A stretch of DNA of 64,000 nucleotides from positions 434,001 through 498,000 of the forward strand of contig NZ_RYDL01000001.1 in assembly GCF_003968755.1 (NCBI RefSeq). The letters are read 5' to 3'. The notes beneath the pieces were generated by a model. That model saw nothing but the letters and a program-made list of their open reading frames with translations. It was not told the origin of the DNA and ran no database searches. The position numbers and the translations under genes were made by a program. Source of the stretch: Flavobacterium sp. RSP15 (GTDB lineage Bacteria > Bacteroidota > Bacteroidia > Flavobacteriales > Flavobacteriaceae). Each line of letters begins with the position of its first letter. The first letter of the stretch is position 1. This document shows, piece by piece, positions 45,362-54,921 of the stretch.

Positions 45362-45690
45362 ACAGCGTCATTTGTATCATAATATTACAAAAACTTTTAA
45401 AAAAAATCCCTCTTCATTACTTTTACAGCTGTTGAAAAGGAAAAAAATATTCTTGGTCTATTTATTATAAAACAAAGATAAGGCGAAAAAACACATCCTT
45501 TCATGAGAAAAATCATATTATGATATTAAAAAATCTTATTATTTAATAAATGTTAATTATATGATTTTTTGTAAATTATTGGTCTGTTTTTAAAAATATA
45601 TCAATAGATTTGGATTTTAATTGTAAAAAAGAAAAAATTCCTACTTATTTATTAAAGCTAATCCTTAACCTTTTTAAAACATTTAACTAA
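45362..45690. other. Intergenic spacer with divergent promoter elements
   Basis: A 329-bp A+T-rich spacer between divergent corA and the metalloprotease gene. A minus-strand -7 element TATCTTTG is at 45473-45480 (for corA) and a plus-strand TAGATTTG at 45605-45612 (for the protease), with a TTG at 45579-45581. I see no gene, hairpin or other motif. Confidence 0.4.
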
Positions 45691-48252
45691 ATGCTAAAAA
45701 AAAAACTAACCCTAATTATTGTATGTCTGCTATTTTTTTCCGTCCAGGAAACATTTGCCCAAAGTAAGAAAAAGAAAAAAACAGATAAAAATGCCGTAAC
45801 AGCAGTTGATGCCAAAGCAGCTGATGCCAAAAAAGAGCCTAAACCCTATAAAAAAGTAGTTGATAGTAGTGCCGTTACTCAAAAAGGATTAATTGATGTT
45901 CATAAAATAGACAATAAGTATCTTTTTGAAATTCCTGATTCCCTATTAGGAAGTGAAATAATGACCATAACCCGATATTCTAAGACTCCGGCCGGGGGAG
46001 GAATTTTTGGCGGAGAAGAAATCAACAGACAAGTCGTTCGTTGGGAAAAAGGACTTAACAACAATATACTGCTGAGATCAATTACCTATGTCATTATGTC
46101 TCCAGATGAAGACAAACCAATGGCTAAAGCTGTTAAAAACTCCACTTCAGATCCAATTATTGGTAATTATGATGTACTTGCATACAAAAAAGATGATTCT
46201 GGAAAAATAACGGGCTATGTTCTCGATTTATCTGCAACATTTGATGCTGATGTTCAAACTTTTTCATTAGATCCAATTAAGAAACAATTATTAAATATTC
46301 AAACATTTCAAAAAGACAAATCATTTATTTCAAAAATAAGTAGTTTTCCTATAAATACTGAAATAAGAAGTGTAAAAACATTTACAACTACACCGCCGAA
46401 AATCAATACAACACCAACGCCAAAAATTGGAGTTGATTTACCTTCGGCTCTAGATGCTGGTGTACTCACTGTAGAAATAAATACGTCTATGATTTTATTG
46501 CCAAAAACTCCTATGCGCAAAAGAGAATTTGATGCGCGTGTGGGATATTTCGCAAATCAATACGGTGTTTTTGAAGAAGAATCCCAAAAGTCCGACACCA
46601 AAGTATTTGCTGTCAGATGGCGTTTAGAGCCTAAATCTGCCGAAGATGCTCAAAAACAAAAAAATGGTGAATTGATAGAGCCTTTGAAACCAATTGTATA
46701 TTATATTGACCCAGCTACACCCGATAAATGGAAAAAATTCATCAAACAAGGAATTGATGATTGGCAGATTGCTTTTGAAAATGCAGGTTGGAAAAACGCT
46801 ATTCGTGGAGAATATTGGCCAGAGAACGATCCTACTATGAGCCTAGAGGATGCTCGTTTTTCAGTATTAAGATATTTCGCTGCTGAAATTCAAAACGCGT
46901 ATGGACCAAATGTTCATGATCCTAGAAGTGGTGAGATTCTAGAGAGTCACATTGGTTGGTACCACAATATCATGAGCCTTTTGAGAAACTGGTATTTGAT
47001 TCAGACTGCTGCTGTCGATCCGGCTGCTAGAGCTAAGAAATTTGATGATAAGTTAATGGGAGAACTCATTCGTTTTGTGTCTTCACATGAGGTAGGACAT
47101 ACATTAGGCTTGCGCCACAATATGGGAGCTAGCTCTGCCACTCCTGTTGAAAAACTAAGAGATAAAGACTACCAAGAGCAAAACGGACATACTTCATCTA
47201 TAATGGATTATGCACGTTTTAATTATGTTGCACAACCAGAAGATGGCGTGACCAGTTTATTTCCTAGAATTGGAGACTATGATAAATGGGCTATTAAATG
47301 GGGATACTCTTACTTTGAAGATACAAAAACGGAAGCAGAAGAGAAAGCTTTTTTGAATGAAATGACTAAGGAAGCCTACAAAAACCGTCGTTTATGGTTT
47401 GGGTCAGAAACCAGTCCTTATGATCCAAGATATCAAACGGAAGATATTGGTGACAATGCCATGAGAGCCTCTGAATATGGTATTAAAAATCTAAAAAGAA
47501 TTTTACCTAATTTACTAGAATGGTCTAAAGAAGATGGCGAAAGTTATACTGAACTGGATGAACTTTATGGTGCACTTACCGGTCAGTTTAAAAGGTATAT
47601 GGGACATGTAACGAAAAATGTAGGTGGAATATATGATAGTCCAAAAACGTATGACATGACTGGTAATCAATTTGAAGTAGTACCAAAAAGCATACAGAAA
47701 GATGCTGTAGCTTTCTTGAATACCCAGTTATTCACCACGCCAAAATGGTTGTTGAATCAAGATATTCTTTCAAAAATTAACCCAGAAAATGGTGTCGAAG
47801 CGATTAAAGGAATGCAGGATGCCACCTTAAACAGTTTGTTAGCTGGAGATAGAATGGTTCGTCTTTTAGAAACCTCCTCGGTGAGTAAAGACAACTATTC
47901 TGTAGATGAATTAATAACCGATTTGAACAAAGGAATTTTCTCTGAACTGAAAAATAAAAATTCTATTGACATCTACCGCAGAAACATCCAGAAATTGTAT
48001 GTAGACAAGATGATTGAATTACTAAAACCAGGTACGGCAAGCGTTAGATCTGTACCAGTAGGAGTCACTTATGGTTTCACCACCAGAAAAGTCAATCTGA
48101 CGCAAACGGATTTACCATCTATTGCGAGAGGTCAACTGAATAGTTTACAAAATGAATTGAAGTTATCTACCTCTAGAATGTCAGATCGAATGAGCAAATA
48201 TCATGTTCTCGATTTAATTTCCAGAATAGCAGAAGCTTTAGATCCTAAATAA
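45691..48252 (+). CDS. Large zinc-dependent metalloprotease (DUF5117/DUF4953 type)
   Basis: Protein of 853 residues with a signal peptide (MLKKKLTLIIVCLLFFSVQETFAQ) and a Lys-rich stretch. The catalytic motif HEVGHTLGLRH is at residues 466-476 (HExxHxxGxxH, with H466, H470 and H476 as zinc ligands and E467 as base), which resembles metzincins. SIMDYARFN just after may hold the Met-turn. Residues about 40-430 match the unassigned DUF5117/DUF5118 regions that precede it in Bacteroidota. It is likely periplasmic or surface-exposed. Its substrates are unknown. Confidence 0.9.
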   Translation: MLKKKLTLIIVCLLFFSVQETFAQSKKKKKTDKNAVTAVDAKAADAKKEPKPYKKVVDSSAVTQKGLIDVHKIDNKYLFEIPDSLLGSEIMTITRYSKTPAGGGIFGGEEINRQVVRWEKGLNNNILLRSITYVIMSPDEDKPMAKAVKNSTSDPIIGNYDVLAYKKDDSGKITGYVLDLSATFDADVQTFSLDPIKKQLLNIQTFQKDKSFISKISSFPINTEIRSVKTFTTTPPKINTTPTPKIGVDLPSALDAGVLTVEINTSMILLPKTPMRKREFDARVGYFANQYGVFEEESQKSDTKVFAVRWRLEPKSAEDAQKQKNGELIEPLKPIVYYIDPATPDKWKKFIKQGIDDWQIAFENAGWKNAIRGEYWPENDPTMSLEDARFSVLRYFAAEIQNAYGPNVHDPRSGEILESHIGWYHNIMSLLRNWYLIQTAAVDPAARAKKFDDKLMGELIRFVSSHEVGHTLGLRHNMGASSATPVEKLRDKDYQEQNGHTSSIMDYARFNYVAQPEDGVTSLFPRIGDYDKWAIKWGYSYFEDTKTEAEEKAFLNEMTKEAYKNRRLWFGSETSPYDPRYQTEDIGDNAMRASEYGIKNLKRILPNLLEWSKEDGESYTELDELYGALTGQFKRYMGHVTKNVGGIYDSPKTYDMTGNQFEVVPKSIQKDAVAFLNTQLFTTPKWLLNQDILSKINPENGVEAIKGMQDATLNSLLAGDRMVRLLETSSVSKDNYSVDELITDLNKGIFSELKNKNSIDIYRRNIQKLYVDKMIELLKPGTASVRSVPVGVTYGFTTRKVNLTQTDLPSIARGQLNSLQNELKLSTSRMSDRMSKYHVLDLISRIAEALDPK

Positions 48253-48260
48253 TAAAGGTA

Positions 48261-48296
48261 AAAGGTAAAATGTGTAACAACATTTTACCTTTTTTT
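48261..48296 (+). terminator. Terminator after the metalloprotease gene
   Basis: A 13-bp stem AAAGGTAAAATGT / ACATTTTACCTTT with a 6-base loop followed by a T run. Confidence 0.85.
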
Positions 48297-48348
48297 AATG
48301 CCCTCTTGAATAGGAATTCAATGCTAAGTACACCGTAGGACGCACAAT

Positions 48349-48376
48349 GCAGAGACGCACTGCAGTCCGTCTCTGC
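48349..48376. repeat. Palindromic REP-like sequence
   Basis: GCAGAGACG (48349-48357) and CGTCTCTGC (48368-48376) enclose CACTGCAGTC, itself nearly palindromic, making a 28-bp palindrome with one C-C mismatch. It is G+C-richer than its surroundings. From memory, GAGACGCAC-type palindromes are common intergenic repeats in Bacteroidota; this was not checked. Confidence 0.6.
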
Positions 48377-48404
48377 GGACATAACGACGACAGAATAATA
48401 ATTC

Positions 48405-48440
48405 AAACCCGACCTGTTTATAAAACAGGTCGGGTTTTTA
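48405..48440. terminator. Strong bidirectional terminator-like hairpin
   Basis: A 15-bp perfect stem AAACCCGACCTGTTT / AAACAGGTCGGGTTT with a 3-base loop and T run on the plus side. Confidence 0.85.
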
Positions 48441-48452
48441 TTTAATCAATAT

Positions 48453-48480
48453 AAAAAAACCGAGCTATTTCTAGCTCGGC
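48453..48480 (-). terminator. Terminator after the rhodopsin gene
   Basis: An 8-bp stem CCGAGCTA / TAGCTCGG with a 4-base loop. On the minus strand it is followed by seven T. It lies 30 bp after the rhodopsin stop. Confidence 0.85.
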
Positions 48481-48509
48481 TTTAGTGAACAAATAAAAAT
48501 AGGTTTTTG

Positions 48510-49235
48510 TTAGTTTGTTTGTGATTTTGAAGCAAGAGTGTAGATTACTAATCCAAACCCTATTTTGTTGATAGCATCCGCGATGTTGTAAACTGCATCA
48601 ACGCTTCCTTTACCAAAAATACCCGTATACCATCCATCAGTTCCTAGCATGTAACCTAATGGGTAAATTGCCCATCCTACAAGCACGAACCAACATAGTA
48701 TTTTGTGTGCATCAAGTGTGTTTCCACCGGCAGCTTTGGCCAATTTAGCGGCCTCACCAATCCATATTTCATAAACAATCAAGAAATAAGCTATTCCTGA
48801 AACTGCTCCCCAAGCTGCTGCATTACTAGGATCAACGACCTCTCCCCAATATCCTGTAACTAACATGACAAGAGAGTAGATAATCATTTTCCATAATAAA
48901 GACTGTTTTGCACCTGCTACTTTTAGTATCAGGTAAAACTCTAAACACATTAATGGCACCGTCAATACCCAGTCGACATAACGGAAAAAAGTGGGCGATT
49001 CACCGAAACTTGCCCAATAATCTCTCATGTAGAAATAATGTACTGCAGCAATAAAAGTAATCAAACCTGAAACCAACACTGAAGTACGCCATTTTTTATC
49101 AAACTGGCTCAGCGATAAAAAGAAAAATGCAGATGCAGCCATCATAGCCATGCAACCTACGAAGAAAGTAAAACCTACATAATCCGTAGGCGATAACTTT
49201 CCGACTAGTCCTGAAATAAACATGAAATTTGTCAT
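48510..49235 (-). CDS. Proteorhodopsin, DTE-type light-driven proton pump
   Basis: Protein of 241 residues with seven membrane helices. Helix C reads RYVDWVLTVPLMCLEFYLIL: proton acceptor D88, T92 and proton donor E99 (the DTE motif of H+-pumping rhodopsins, not NDQ or NTQ). H66 in AAVHYFYM corresponds to the His that shares the acceptor's proton. Retinal Lys is K224 (ADAINKIGFGLVIY). Residue 96, the spectral-tuning position, is Met, consistent with green absorption. The gene is divergent from blh, which makes its retinal, through a 110-bp spacer. Confidence 0.96.
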   Translation of the reverse strand: MTNFMFISGLVGKLSPTDYVGFTFFVGCMAMMAASAFFFLSLSQFDKKWRTSVLVSGLITFIAAVHYFYMRDYWASFGESPTFFRYVDWVLTVPLMCLEFYLILKVAGAKQSLLWKMIIYSLVMLVTGYWGEVVDPSNAAAWGAVSGIAYFLIVYEIWIGEAAKLAKAAGGNTLDAHKILCWFVLVGWAIYPLGYMLGTDGWYTGIFGKGSVDAVYNIADAINKIGFGLVIYTLASKSQTN

Positions 49236-49300
49236 AGTTAAAAAATTAGGTTATTTTTTTGTTCATGTAAATATAGGTATTGTTCAACAAAAAAAATTAT

Positions 49301-49329
49301 TTTTGTCTATTATTTTTTACATATCTTTA
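49301..49329 (+). promoter_or_regulatory. Possible blh promoter in the rhodopsin-blh spacer
   Basis: TTTTG (49301-49305), 16 bp, TATCTTTA (49322-49329). This is a near match to the Bacteroidota consensus, with the last G replaced by A. The ATG of blh is 17 bp on. A matching rhodopsin promoter was not clear; TATATTTA (minus strand, 49268-49275) is the nearest candidate. Confidence 0.35.
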
Positions 49330-49345
49330 AACAATAATTAAACTT

Positions 49346-50245
49346 ATGAAAAATTATTTCAATATTGCAATTGTAGCAAGCTTTTTCGGATTATGGATGG
49401 ATTCTTATTTTTCTCATCAGATCCAAATTATTTTGGGATTTTTATTGATATTTTCATTTGGAATTCTCCATGGCGCTAATGATTTGCTATTGATAAAAAA
49501 CATAAACACAATAAAAGGAAGGAACTCATGGTTTAAGATTTTAGGATATTATGTTATGGTAGTGTTAACAGGGGTACTTTTATTTTATACCATTCCGCTA
49601 TTTGCTTTATTATTGTTTATTATTGTCAGTTCTTATCATTTTGGTGAGCAACAATGGCAAAAATTAAAAGAAGACTTTCCAAAAATATTGGTTTTTACTT
49701 TCCAATTCCTCTATGGATTTATTATTTTACTGCTTCTCTTTAATTTTCACACCGTTCAAGTTCAAAATATTATTTTAAAAATTACAAGTGTAAGTATCCC
49801 CATCCCCTATTTTTTACTGTTGATTAAATATGCATTACCTCTTTTTCTTTTTTTATGTATTTATATTTTTTGGAAATCACAAGCGTTGAGAAAAAAAATG
49901 CTTCTCGAACTTTTTTTTATGGTGTTATTTACAATCCTATTTAAAGCGTCGAGCTTAATCTGGGGTTTTGCTATCTACTTTGTCTTATGGCACAGTATTC
50001 CGTCAATAATAGACCAAATAAAATATTTAAATGGCTCCTTTTCAATTAAAAATTTTATTGAATATTGCAAGGCTGCGGGGATATATTGGTTGATTTCAAT
50101 AATTGGGATTACAGTGATTTACTTACTATTTAGAGATGAACAATTATTCAATGCTTTGTTTTTCTCTTTTCTTGCTGCCATTACGTTTCCACATGCTGTA
50201 GTAATAGCGCGAATGTTTAAGGGACAGATAACCGTATTAGAGTAA
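49346..50245 (+). CDS. blh: Beta-carotene 15,15'-dioxygenase, Brp/Blh family
   Basis: Protein of 299 residues with about eight membrane helices. Conserved His motifs of the family are visible: ILHGANDLLLIK, SSYHFGEQQW, LWHSIPSIIDQIKY and TFPHAVVIARMF. The enzyme cleaves beta-carotene into two retinals, the chromophore of the neighbouring rhodopsin. The carotenoid synthesis genes are not in the window. It is very A+T-rich and Phe/Ile/Leu-rich, as expected for a membrane protein in this genome. Confidence 0.93.
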   Translation: MKNYFNIAIVASFFGLWMDSYFSHQIQIILGFLLIFSFGILHGANDLLLIKNINTIKGRNSWFKILGYYVMVVLTGVLLFYTIPLFALLLFIIVSSYHFGEQQWQKLKEDFPKILVFTFQFLYGFIILLLLFNFHTVQVQNIILKITSVSIPIPYFLLLIKYALPLFLFLCIYIFWKSQALRKKMLLELFFMVLFTILFKASSLIWGFAIYFVLWHSIPSIIDQIKYLNGSFSIKNFIEYCKAAGIYWLISIIGITVIYLLFRDEQLFNALFFSFLAAITFPHAVVIARMFKGQITVLE

Positions 50246-50270
50246 TTGTACTGAAAAAAAATTTCATAAA

Positions 50271-50302
50271 AAAACCGTTTACCCAATGTGGTAAACGGTT
50301 TT
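50271..50302. terminator. Terminator hairpin between blh and dnaK
   Basis: A 13-bp stem AAAACCGTTTACC / GGTAAACGGTTTT with a 6-base loop. A/T runs are on both sides, so it can stop both convergent genes. Confidence 0.85.
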
Positions 50303-50314
50303 AGTTATAAAAAA

Positions 50315-50340
50315 TAGAGATGCAATAAATCACATCTCTA
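50315..50340 (-). terminator. Second hairpin just past dnaK
   Basis: TAGAGATG / CATCTCTA with a 10-base loop, ending 6 bp from the dnaK stop at 50346. It is probably part of dnaK termination. Confidence 0.45.
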
Positions 50341-50345
50341 AATAA

Positions 50346-52232
50346 TTATTTTACTTCTTCAAATTCAACGTCTTCAACATTGTCGCCTTGAGCAGCTTCA
50401 CCTTCTGGTTTAGATGCTGCTTGACCTTGTTCTCCTTCAGCATACATTGCTTCAGTTGCTTTTTTCCATGCTGCATTGATGTTGTCAAGAGCCGTTTGAA
50501 TTGCAGGAATATCTTGAGATTGGTGCGCCATTCTCAATTCAGTCAATGCATATTCTACAGCTACTTTATTATCATCAGATAATTTAGCACCAAGTTCTTT
50601 CAATTGTGTTTCAGTTTGAAAAATCATTCCATCTGCTTCGTTCAATTTTTCAGCTCTTGATCTAGCGATTTTGTCAGATTCTGCATTAGCTTCAGCATCT
50701 TGTTTCATTCTTTCGATTTCTTCAGATGTTAATCCAGAAGAAGCTTCGATACGAATATCGTGAGATTTCCCTGTTCCTTTGTCCGTTGCAGAAACTTTGA
50801 TGATACCATTAGCATCAATGTCAAAAGTTACTTCAATTTGTGGAACCCCTCTTGGTGCTGGTGGAATACCGTCTAAGTTAAAACGACCAATTGTTTTGTT
50901 ATCAGCAGCCATAGCTCTTGCTCCTTGAAGAACGTGTAGTTCAACTGTTGGTTGAGAATCTGCCGCTGTGGAGAAAACTTGAGATTTTTTAGTTGGGATA
51001 GTTGTATTAGACTCAATAAGAGTCGTCATAACACCACCCATAGTTTCGATACCTAAAGACAAAGGTGTAACATCAAGTAACAATACATCTTTTACATCTC
51101 CAGAAAGAACTCCTCCTTGAATCGCTGCTCCAATGGCGACAACTTCATCAGGGTTAACTCCTTTAGACGCTTTTTTACCAAAGAATTTCTCCACTTCTTC
51201 CGCAATTCTTGGCATACGAGTAGAACCTCCAACCAAAATAACTTCGTCAATATCAGAAACAGATAAACCTGCATCTTTTAGCGCTTTAGCCACTGGTGCC
51301 ATAGAACGTTTTACTAATGAATCAGTCAATTGCTCAAATTTAGCTCTTGTCAATTTTTTTACTAAGTGTTTTGGTCCTGAAGCTGTAGCGGTTACGTAAG
51401 GCAAGTTGATTTCAGTTTCCGCAGAAGAAGACAATTCAATTTTTGCTTTCTCAGCAGCTTCTTTTAAACGTTGCAATGACATTGGGTCAAGACGTAAGTC
51501 AATCCCTTCTTCCGTTAAGAAATCAGCAGCTAACCAGTCAATAATTTCGTGGTCAAAATCATCTCCACCAAGGTGAGTATCACCATTTGTAGACAATACT
51601 TCAAAAACTCCGTCTCCTAATTCAAGAACAGAAATATCAAAAGTACCACCACCTAAATCGTAAACGGCAATTTTTTGATCTTTACCTTTTTTATCCAAAC
51701 CGTAAGCAAGAGCTGCAGCTGTAGGTTCGTTGATGATACGCATTACTTTAAGACCTGCAATTTCACCCGCTTCTTTCGTAGCTTGACGTTGTGCATCATT
51801 AAAATAAGCAGGAACAGTAATAACTGCTTCGGTAACAGTTTGACCTAAATAGTCTTCTGCTGTTTTTTTCATTTTTTGAAGTGTCATTGCTGACAATTCT
51901 TGTGCAGAGTATAAACGGCCATCAATATCCACACGTGGTGTATTGTTGTCTCCTTTTACTACTTTGTAAGAAACTCTTTTTGCTTCAGCTGTAATTTCGC
52001 CGAAAGAATGTCCCATGAAACGTTTGATAGAAGCAATAGTCTTAGTTGGATTAGTTACCGCTTGTCTTTTAGCAGGATCTCCTACTTTAATCTCTCCACC
52101 TTCAACAAAAGCGATGATCGATGGTGTTGTTCTTTTTCCTTCTGCATTAGGAATAACAACAGCTTCATTACCTTCCATTACAGAAACACAAGAGTTTGTC
52201 GTACCTAAATCAATTCCGATTATTTTACCCAT
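50346..52232 (-). CDS. dnaK: Molecular chaperone DnaK (Hsp70)
   Basis: Protein of 628 residues. It starts [20 protein letters not shown], contains [48 protein letters not shown] and [12 protein letters not shown], and ends [10 protein letters not shown]. The linker [18 protein letters not shown] is intact. It refolds proteins with DnaJ and GrpE, whose genes are not here. Upstream are several TGTCA/TGACA half-sites (52322-52387) that may regulate it. Confidence 0.98.
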   Translation of the reverse strand: MGKIIGIDLGTTNSCVSVMEGNEAVVIPNAEGKRTTPSIIAFVEGGEIKVGDPAKRQAVTNPTKTIASIKRFMGHSFGEITAEAKRVSYKVVKGDNNTPRVDIDGRLYSAQELSAMTLQKMKKTAEDYLGQTVTEAVITVPAYFNDAQRQATKEAGEIAGLKVMRIINEPTAAALAYGLDKKGKDQKIAVYDLGGGTFDISVLELGDGVFEVLSTNGDTHLGGDDFDHEIIDWLAADFLTEEGIDLRLDPMSLQRLKEAAEKAKIELSSSAETEINLPYVTATASGPKHLVKKLTRAKFEQLTDSLVKRSMAPVAKALKDAGLSVSDIDEVILVGGSTRMPRIAEEVEKFFGKKASKGVNPDEVVAIGAAIQGGVLSGDVKDVLLLDVTPLSLGIETMGGVMTTLIESNTTIPTKKSQVFSTAADSQPTVELHVLQGARAMAADNKTIGRFNLDGIPPAPRGVPQIEVTFDIDANGIIKVSATDKGTGKSHDIRIEASSGLTSEEIERMKQDAEANAESDKIARSRAEKLNEADGMIFQTETQLKELGAKLSDDNKVAVEYALTELRMAHQSQDIPAIQTALDNINAAWKKATEAMYAEGEQGQAASKPEGEAAQGDNVEDVEFEEVK

Positions 52233-52321
52233 TTTTACTATATTTAATTTTATTGTATACTTGTTTTAATGACTCGGAGTCGATAAGTCAATCTTTGTGC
52301 CAATACAAAAGGGGCTAATGA

Positions 52322-52387
52322 ATTGTCAGTTTATGTTAAAATTGGCGTAAAAAAATCTGACAATATGACACCACAGAGAAGTTGTCA
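52322..52387 (-). promoter_or_regulatory. Cluster of TGTCA/TGACA half-sites upstream of dnaK
   Basis: ATTGTCAG (52322-52329) and CTGACAAT (52357-52364) form an 8-bp inverted repeat. Two more half-sites are TGACA at 52366-52370 and TGTCA at 52383-52387. No CIRCE element was found. The rest of the 383-bp spacer (52233-52615) has no gene, only a repeated GTCATTCTT at 52385 and 52402. The role in heat-shock control is inference. Confidence 0.35.
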
Positions 52388-52582
52388 TTCTTCCTAAAGT
52401 CGTCATTCTTGATCACAGGAATACTGAGATCTCACTTCTTATTTATTGCATAATTAAAGAAAGAGCGCATAATTTCATTCATTAATTTATAAAAAATGAA
52501 TGTTTCTGACCCAGATAATAAAATAATGGTTCCCTAATGTTAATTTAAACCTCAAAACATCCCAATCTAAAAATCAAAATTC

Positions 52583-52590
52583 TATTTTTG
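52583..52590 (+). promoter_or_regulatory. -7 element before the histone-H1-like gene
   Basis: TATTTTTG matches TAnnTTTG and lies 25 bp before the ATG at 52616. No good -33 element is visible. Confidence 0.5.
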
Positions 52591-52615
52591 CGCCCTAATT
52601 TAATACAGTACTATT

Positions 52616-52792
52616 ATGAAAGATTTAGTTGCAAAAATCAACGCTGAATTCGAAACATTCAAAACAGAATCTGAGTCACTAACGGAGAAAGGTATCAAAG
52701 CTGCCGGACCAAGAGCTCGTAAATCAACTTTGGAACTGGAAAAACTACTAAAAGAGTTTAGAAAAGTTTCTGTTGAAGAATCAAAAAAATAA
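52616..52792 (+). CDS. Histone H1-like small DNA-binding protein
   Basis: A 58-residue protein: MKDLVAKINAEFETFKTESE, then SLTEKGIKAAGPRARKSTLE and LEKLLKEFRKVSVEESKK. It resembles the Bacteroidota histone H1/Hc1-like family (PF07432), with a Lys/Arg-rich central GPRARKST loop between two helices. These are abundant nucleoid proteins. It has its own -7 element and a terminator, so it is a monocistronic gene. Confidence 0.88.
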   Translation: MKDLVAKINAEFETFKTESESLTEKGIKAAGPRARKSTLELEKLLKEFRKVSVEESKK

Positions 52793-52809
52793 ATTTTGCA
52801 GCAAGCATC

Positions 52810-52838
52810 AGCCCTTTGGATTTTCTGAAGGGCTTTTT
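52810..52838 (+). terminator. Terminator of the histone-H1-like gene
   Basis: AGCCCTT / AAGGGCT stem with an 11-base loop and a T run, 17 bp past the stop. Confidence 0.8.
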
Positions 52839-53032
52839 TATTTAATAGGATTTTTTATAAATTGGGCTTCACTATTCAATATTTCTAATAGTGCTAAAAA
52901 CATACCACAATAAATGAATCGGATTTATAATTTCATTAGCTTTCCACTTGCTTTTTGTCGTACTTTTGAATTTCAAAAAAAACCCAGTGCTTCCTTGGTA
53001 TCAAATCTTGGAAACATCTCTAAAAAAAAACA

Positions 53033-53470
53033 ATGGCTTCATTTAAAAAAGAATTATCCTTTCGTTGGTCAGATCTTGATCCTAATTTTCACGTTCGGCA
53101 CAGTGCTTATTATGACTTTGGCGCACAGCATCGTATCGAAATTCTGGAAAGTCTTGGTTTGACCATTAAGGTGATGCAGTCACAAGGCTTTGGCCCTATT
53201 CTTTTTAGGGAAGAATGTGTTTTTAGAAAAGAAATAAAGCTTTCTGACAACATTTTTATGCACACCAAAACTTCAAAAGTAAATGCGGATGCTTCCCGTT
53301 GGTCTATTGTTCATGAGTTTATAAATGAGGACAACAAATTATGTGCAACTATAACAGTTGATGGCGCTTGGATGGATCTCAAACTTCGCAAACTAGCCTC
53401 TCCTACTCCAAAAATTGCGCTTGAAGCCTTGAGTGTTTTTCCTAAAAGTGATCATTCTGCCACACTTTAA
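53033..53470 (+). CDS. Hotdog-fold acyl-CoA thioesterase
   Basis: Protein of 145 residues. The pattern ELSFRWSDLDPNFHVRHSAYYDFGAQHRIEIL is the 4-hydroxybenzoyl-CoA-thioesterase-type active segment, with Asp and His near the catalytic turn. FGPILFREECVFRKEI and TKTSKVNADASRWSIVHEF are the central strands. The protein probably hydrolyses acyl-CoA; its true substrate is unknown. It stands alone between the H1-like gene and the cytochrome b gene. Confidence 0.85.
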   Translation: MASFKKELSFRWSDLDPNFHVRHSAYYDFGAQHRIEILESLGLTIKVMQSQGFGPILFREECVFRKEIKLSDNIFMHTKTSKVNADASRWSIVHEFINEDNKLCATITVDGAWMDLKLRKLASPTPKIALEALSVFPKSDHSATL

Positions 53471-53651
53471 AGAAAGAACGATATATTGGCCTGTAAAATA
53501 GAAGCGTATCGTTGCTATTTTTCGAAGAACATTCTTCATTGCCTTTCATTATAATCTGCGTACTTTGAATTAATTAAACCCACATTCTTTCTAAAATTGT
53601 ATTGCGATCAAAACTGACTCTTAAACCATAACAACCCAATTCTGATAAATC

Positions 53652-54230
53652 ATGAAATCCAGAAATTACTCCGCCATTTACCGAATCATGCACTGGTCAA
53701 TAGCCTTTTGTATGACGTTAATGCTTATTACCATATTTCTTAGAATGACCTGGATGAACAAAAATAATGTTGCACTGATCATGCAAGACTATCTTTCAAC
53801 CACAGATCAATCCTTATCCCAGGATCAGCTTATTTTGCTTGCTAAAAAAATAAGAAAACCCATGTGGGATTGGCACGTTTATATTGGTTATGCGTTAGTG
53901 GGGCTGTACAGTATCAGATTGGCGCTTCCCTTTTTTGGACATATGAAATTCTCCAATCCCTTTACTAAAGGATTGGCATTTAAAGAAAAAATCCAGTGTT
54001 GGACGTATTTAGTTTTTTATGCTTGTGTGGCAATTTCCCTAATCACCGGTTTAATCATCGTTTTGGGTCCAGAAAATAGTAAGAAATCAATGGAAGATAT
54101 ACATGTCCTTTCCATTTATTATTTATTGACCTTTATTGTAATTCACTTGGCGACTATTTTCTTTTCTGAATTTACGAACCAACAAGGATTGATTTCTAGA
54201 ATAATAAGTGGTTCACAAAAAAAGAACTAA
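53652..54230 (+). CDS. Cytochrome b561-like membrane protein
   Basis: Protein of 192 residues with four predicted membrane helices. His residues in AIYRIMHWSIAF, MWDWHVYIGYALVGLYSIRL, DIHVLSIYY and VIHLATIFFSEF are placed as heme b ligands in helices 1, 2 and 4. This fits the small cytochrome b/b6 (Ni-hydrogenase-type or b561) family. The partner redox protein is not adjacent. The 205 bp that follow show nothing recognisable. Confidence 0.82.
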   Translation: MKSRNYSAIYRIMHWSIAFCMTLMLITIFLRMTWMNKNNVALIMQDYLSTTDQSLSQDQLILLAKKIRKPMWDWHVYIGYALVGLYSIRLALPFFGHMKFSNPFTKGLAFKEKIQCWTYLVFYACVAISLITGLIIVLGPENSKKSMEDIHVLSIYYLLTFIVIHLATIFFSEFTNQQGLISRIISGSQKKN

Positions 54231-54435
54231 AATTAAAGATTGTTCAAAGAGAATGCTTAATAATAGTATCTTAAAATCAATTTGTTACTCCATTTTATCT
54301 AATTTTAAAATATCCCATTACACACTGATTGTTACTTACTGTTAATCAAATTGAATCCGACAAAATATTTGAATCTTGTTGGCAGAAATTGCACTTTTGA
54401 TGTTTTGAGAAATATTTTTTATGCTGTTGAATTAA

Positions 54436-54921
54436 TTATTTTACACCAACACAATCAACACTTATAAATTTATATTTCACGTTATCAAAATCTATAGGTA
54501 CGCCTTTCACAAAATAAGAAGCTCCTAAATAAGTTTCAATTTTTCCATTACCTAAAATGAGTTCGTTCCCATTCTTTAACATTGCCAATGGATTTTTATA
54601 CGTTATTTTATCATAAGTTCCTTGAATAAACGAGTAGTCAGCAAATAATGTATCGCCTCGGAATTCGCCGTTGATTTTTCCAGTTTTTTTGGGCATGTTA
54701 AAAATCTTCATCACCATGTTTCCTGTAATTTTTCCGTTTTGCAGAGTGCTAATTTCTAAATCAATGGTGTCATTTTCGAACAAAGCTTTATAACACTGAA
54801 CGTTTATTGGCTTTTCAGCTTGGGCTTGCACAGCATCTGTAGCGTTCAGATTTTGATTTTTTTTACAACTTTCGAACCCAAAGCAAGCTAACAGTAAACA
54901 AAAAAGGATTAGATTTTTCAT
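54436..54921 (-). CDS. Lipoprotein of unknown function
   Basis: Protein of 161 residues with lipobox GFESC (Cys19). The mature part has ITGNMVMKIFNMPKKTGKINGEFRGDTLFADYSFIQGTYDKITY and ends FISVDCVGVK. It resembles lipocalin-like small lipoproteins of Bacteroidota, but I do not recognise a named family. It is isolated on the minus strand. Confidence 0.7.
   Translation of the reverse strand: MKNLILFCLLLACFGFESCKKNQNLNATDAVQAQAEKPINVQCYKALFENDTIDLEISTLQNGKITGNMVMKIFNMPKKTGKINGEFRGDTLFADYSFIQGTYDKITYKNPLAMLKNGNELILGNGKIETYLGASYFVKGVPIDFDNVKYKFISVDCVGVK

Noticed and set aside
52914..53162. 82-codon plus-strand frame before the thioesterase
   Set aside because: It overlaps the thioesterase gene in another frame and has no family pattern.
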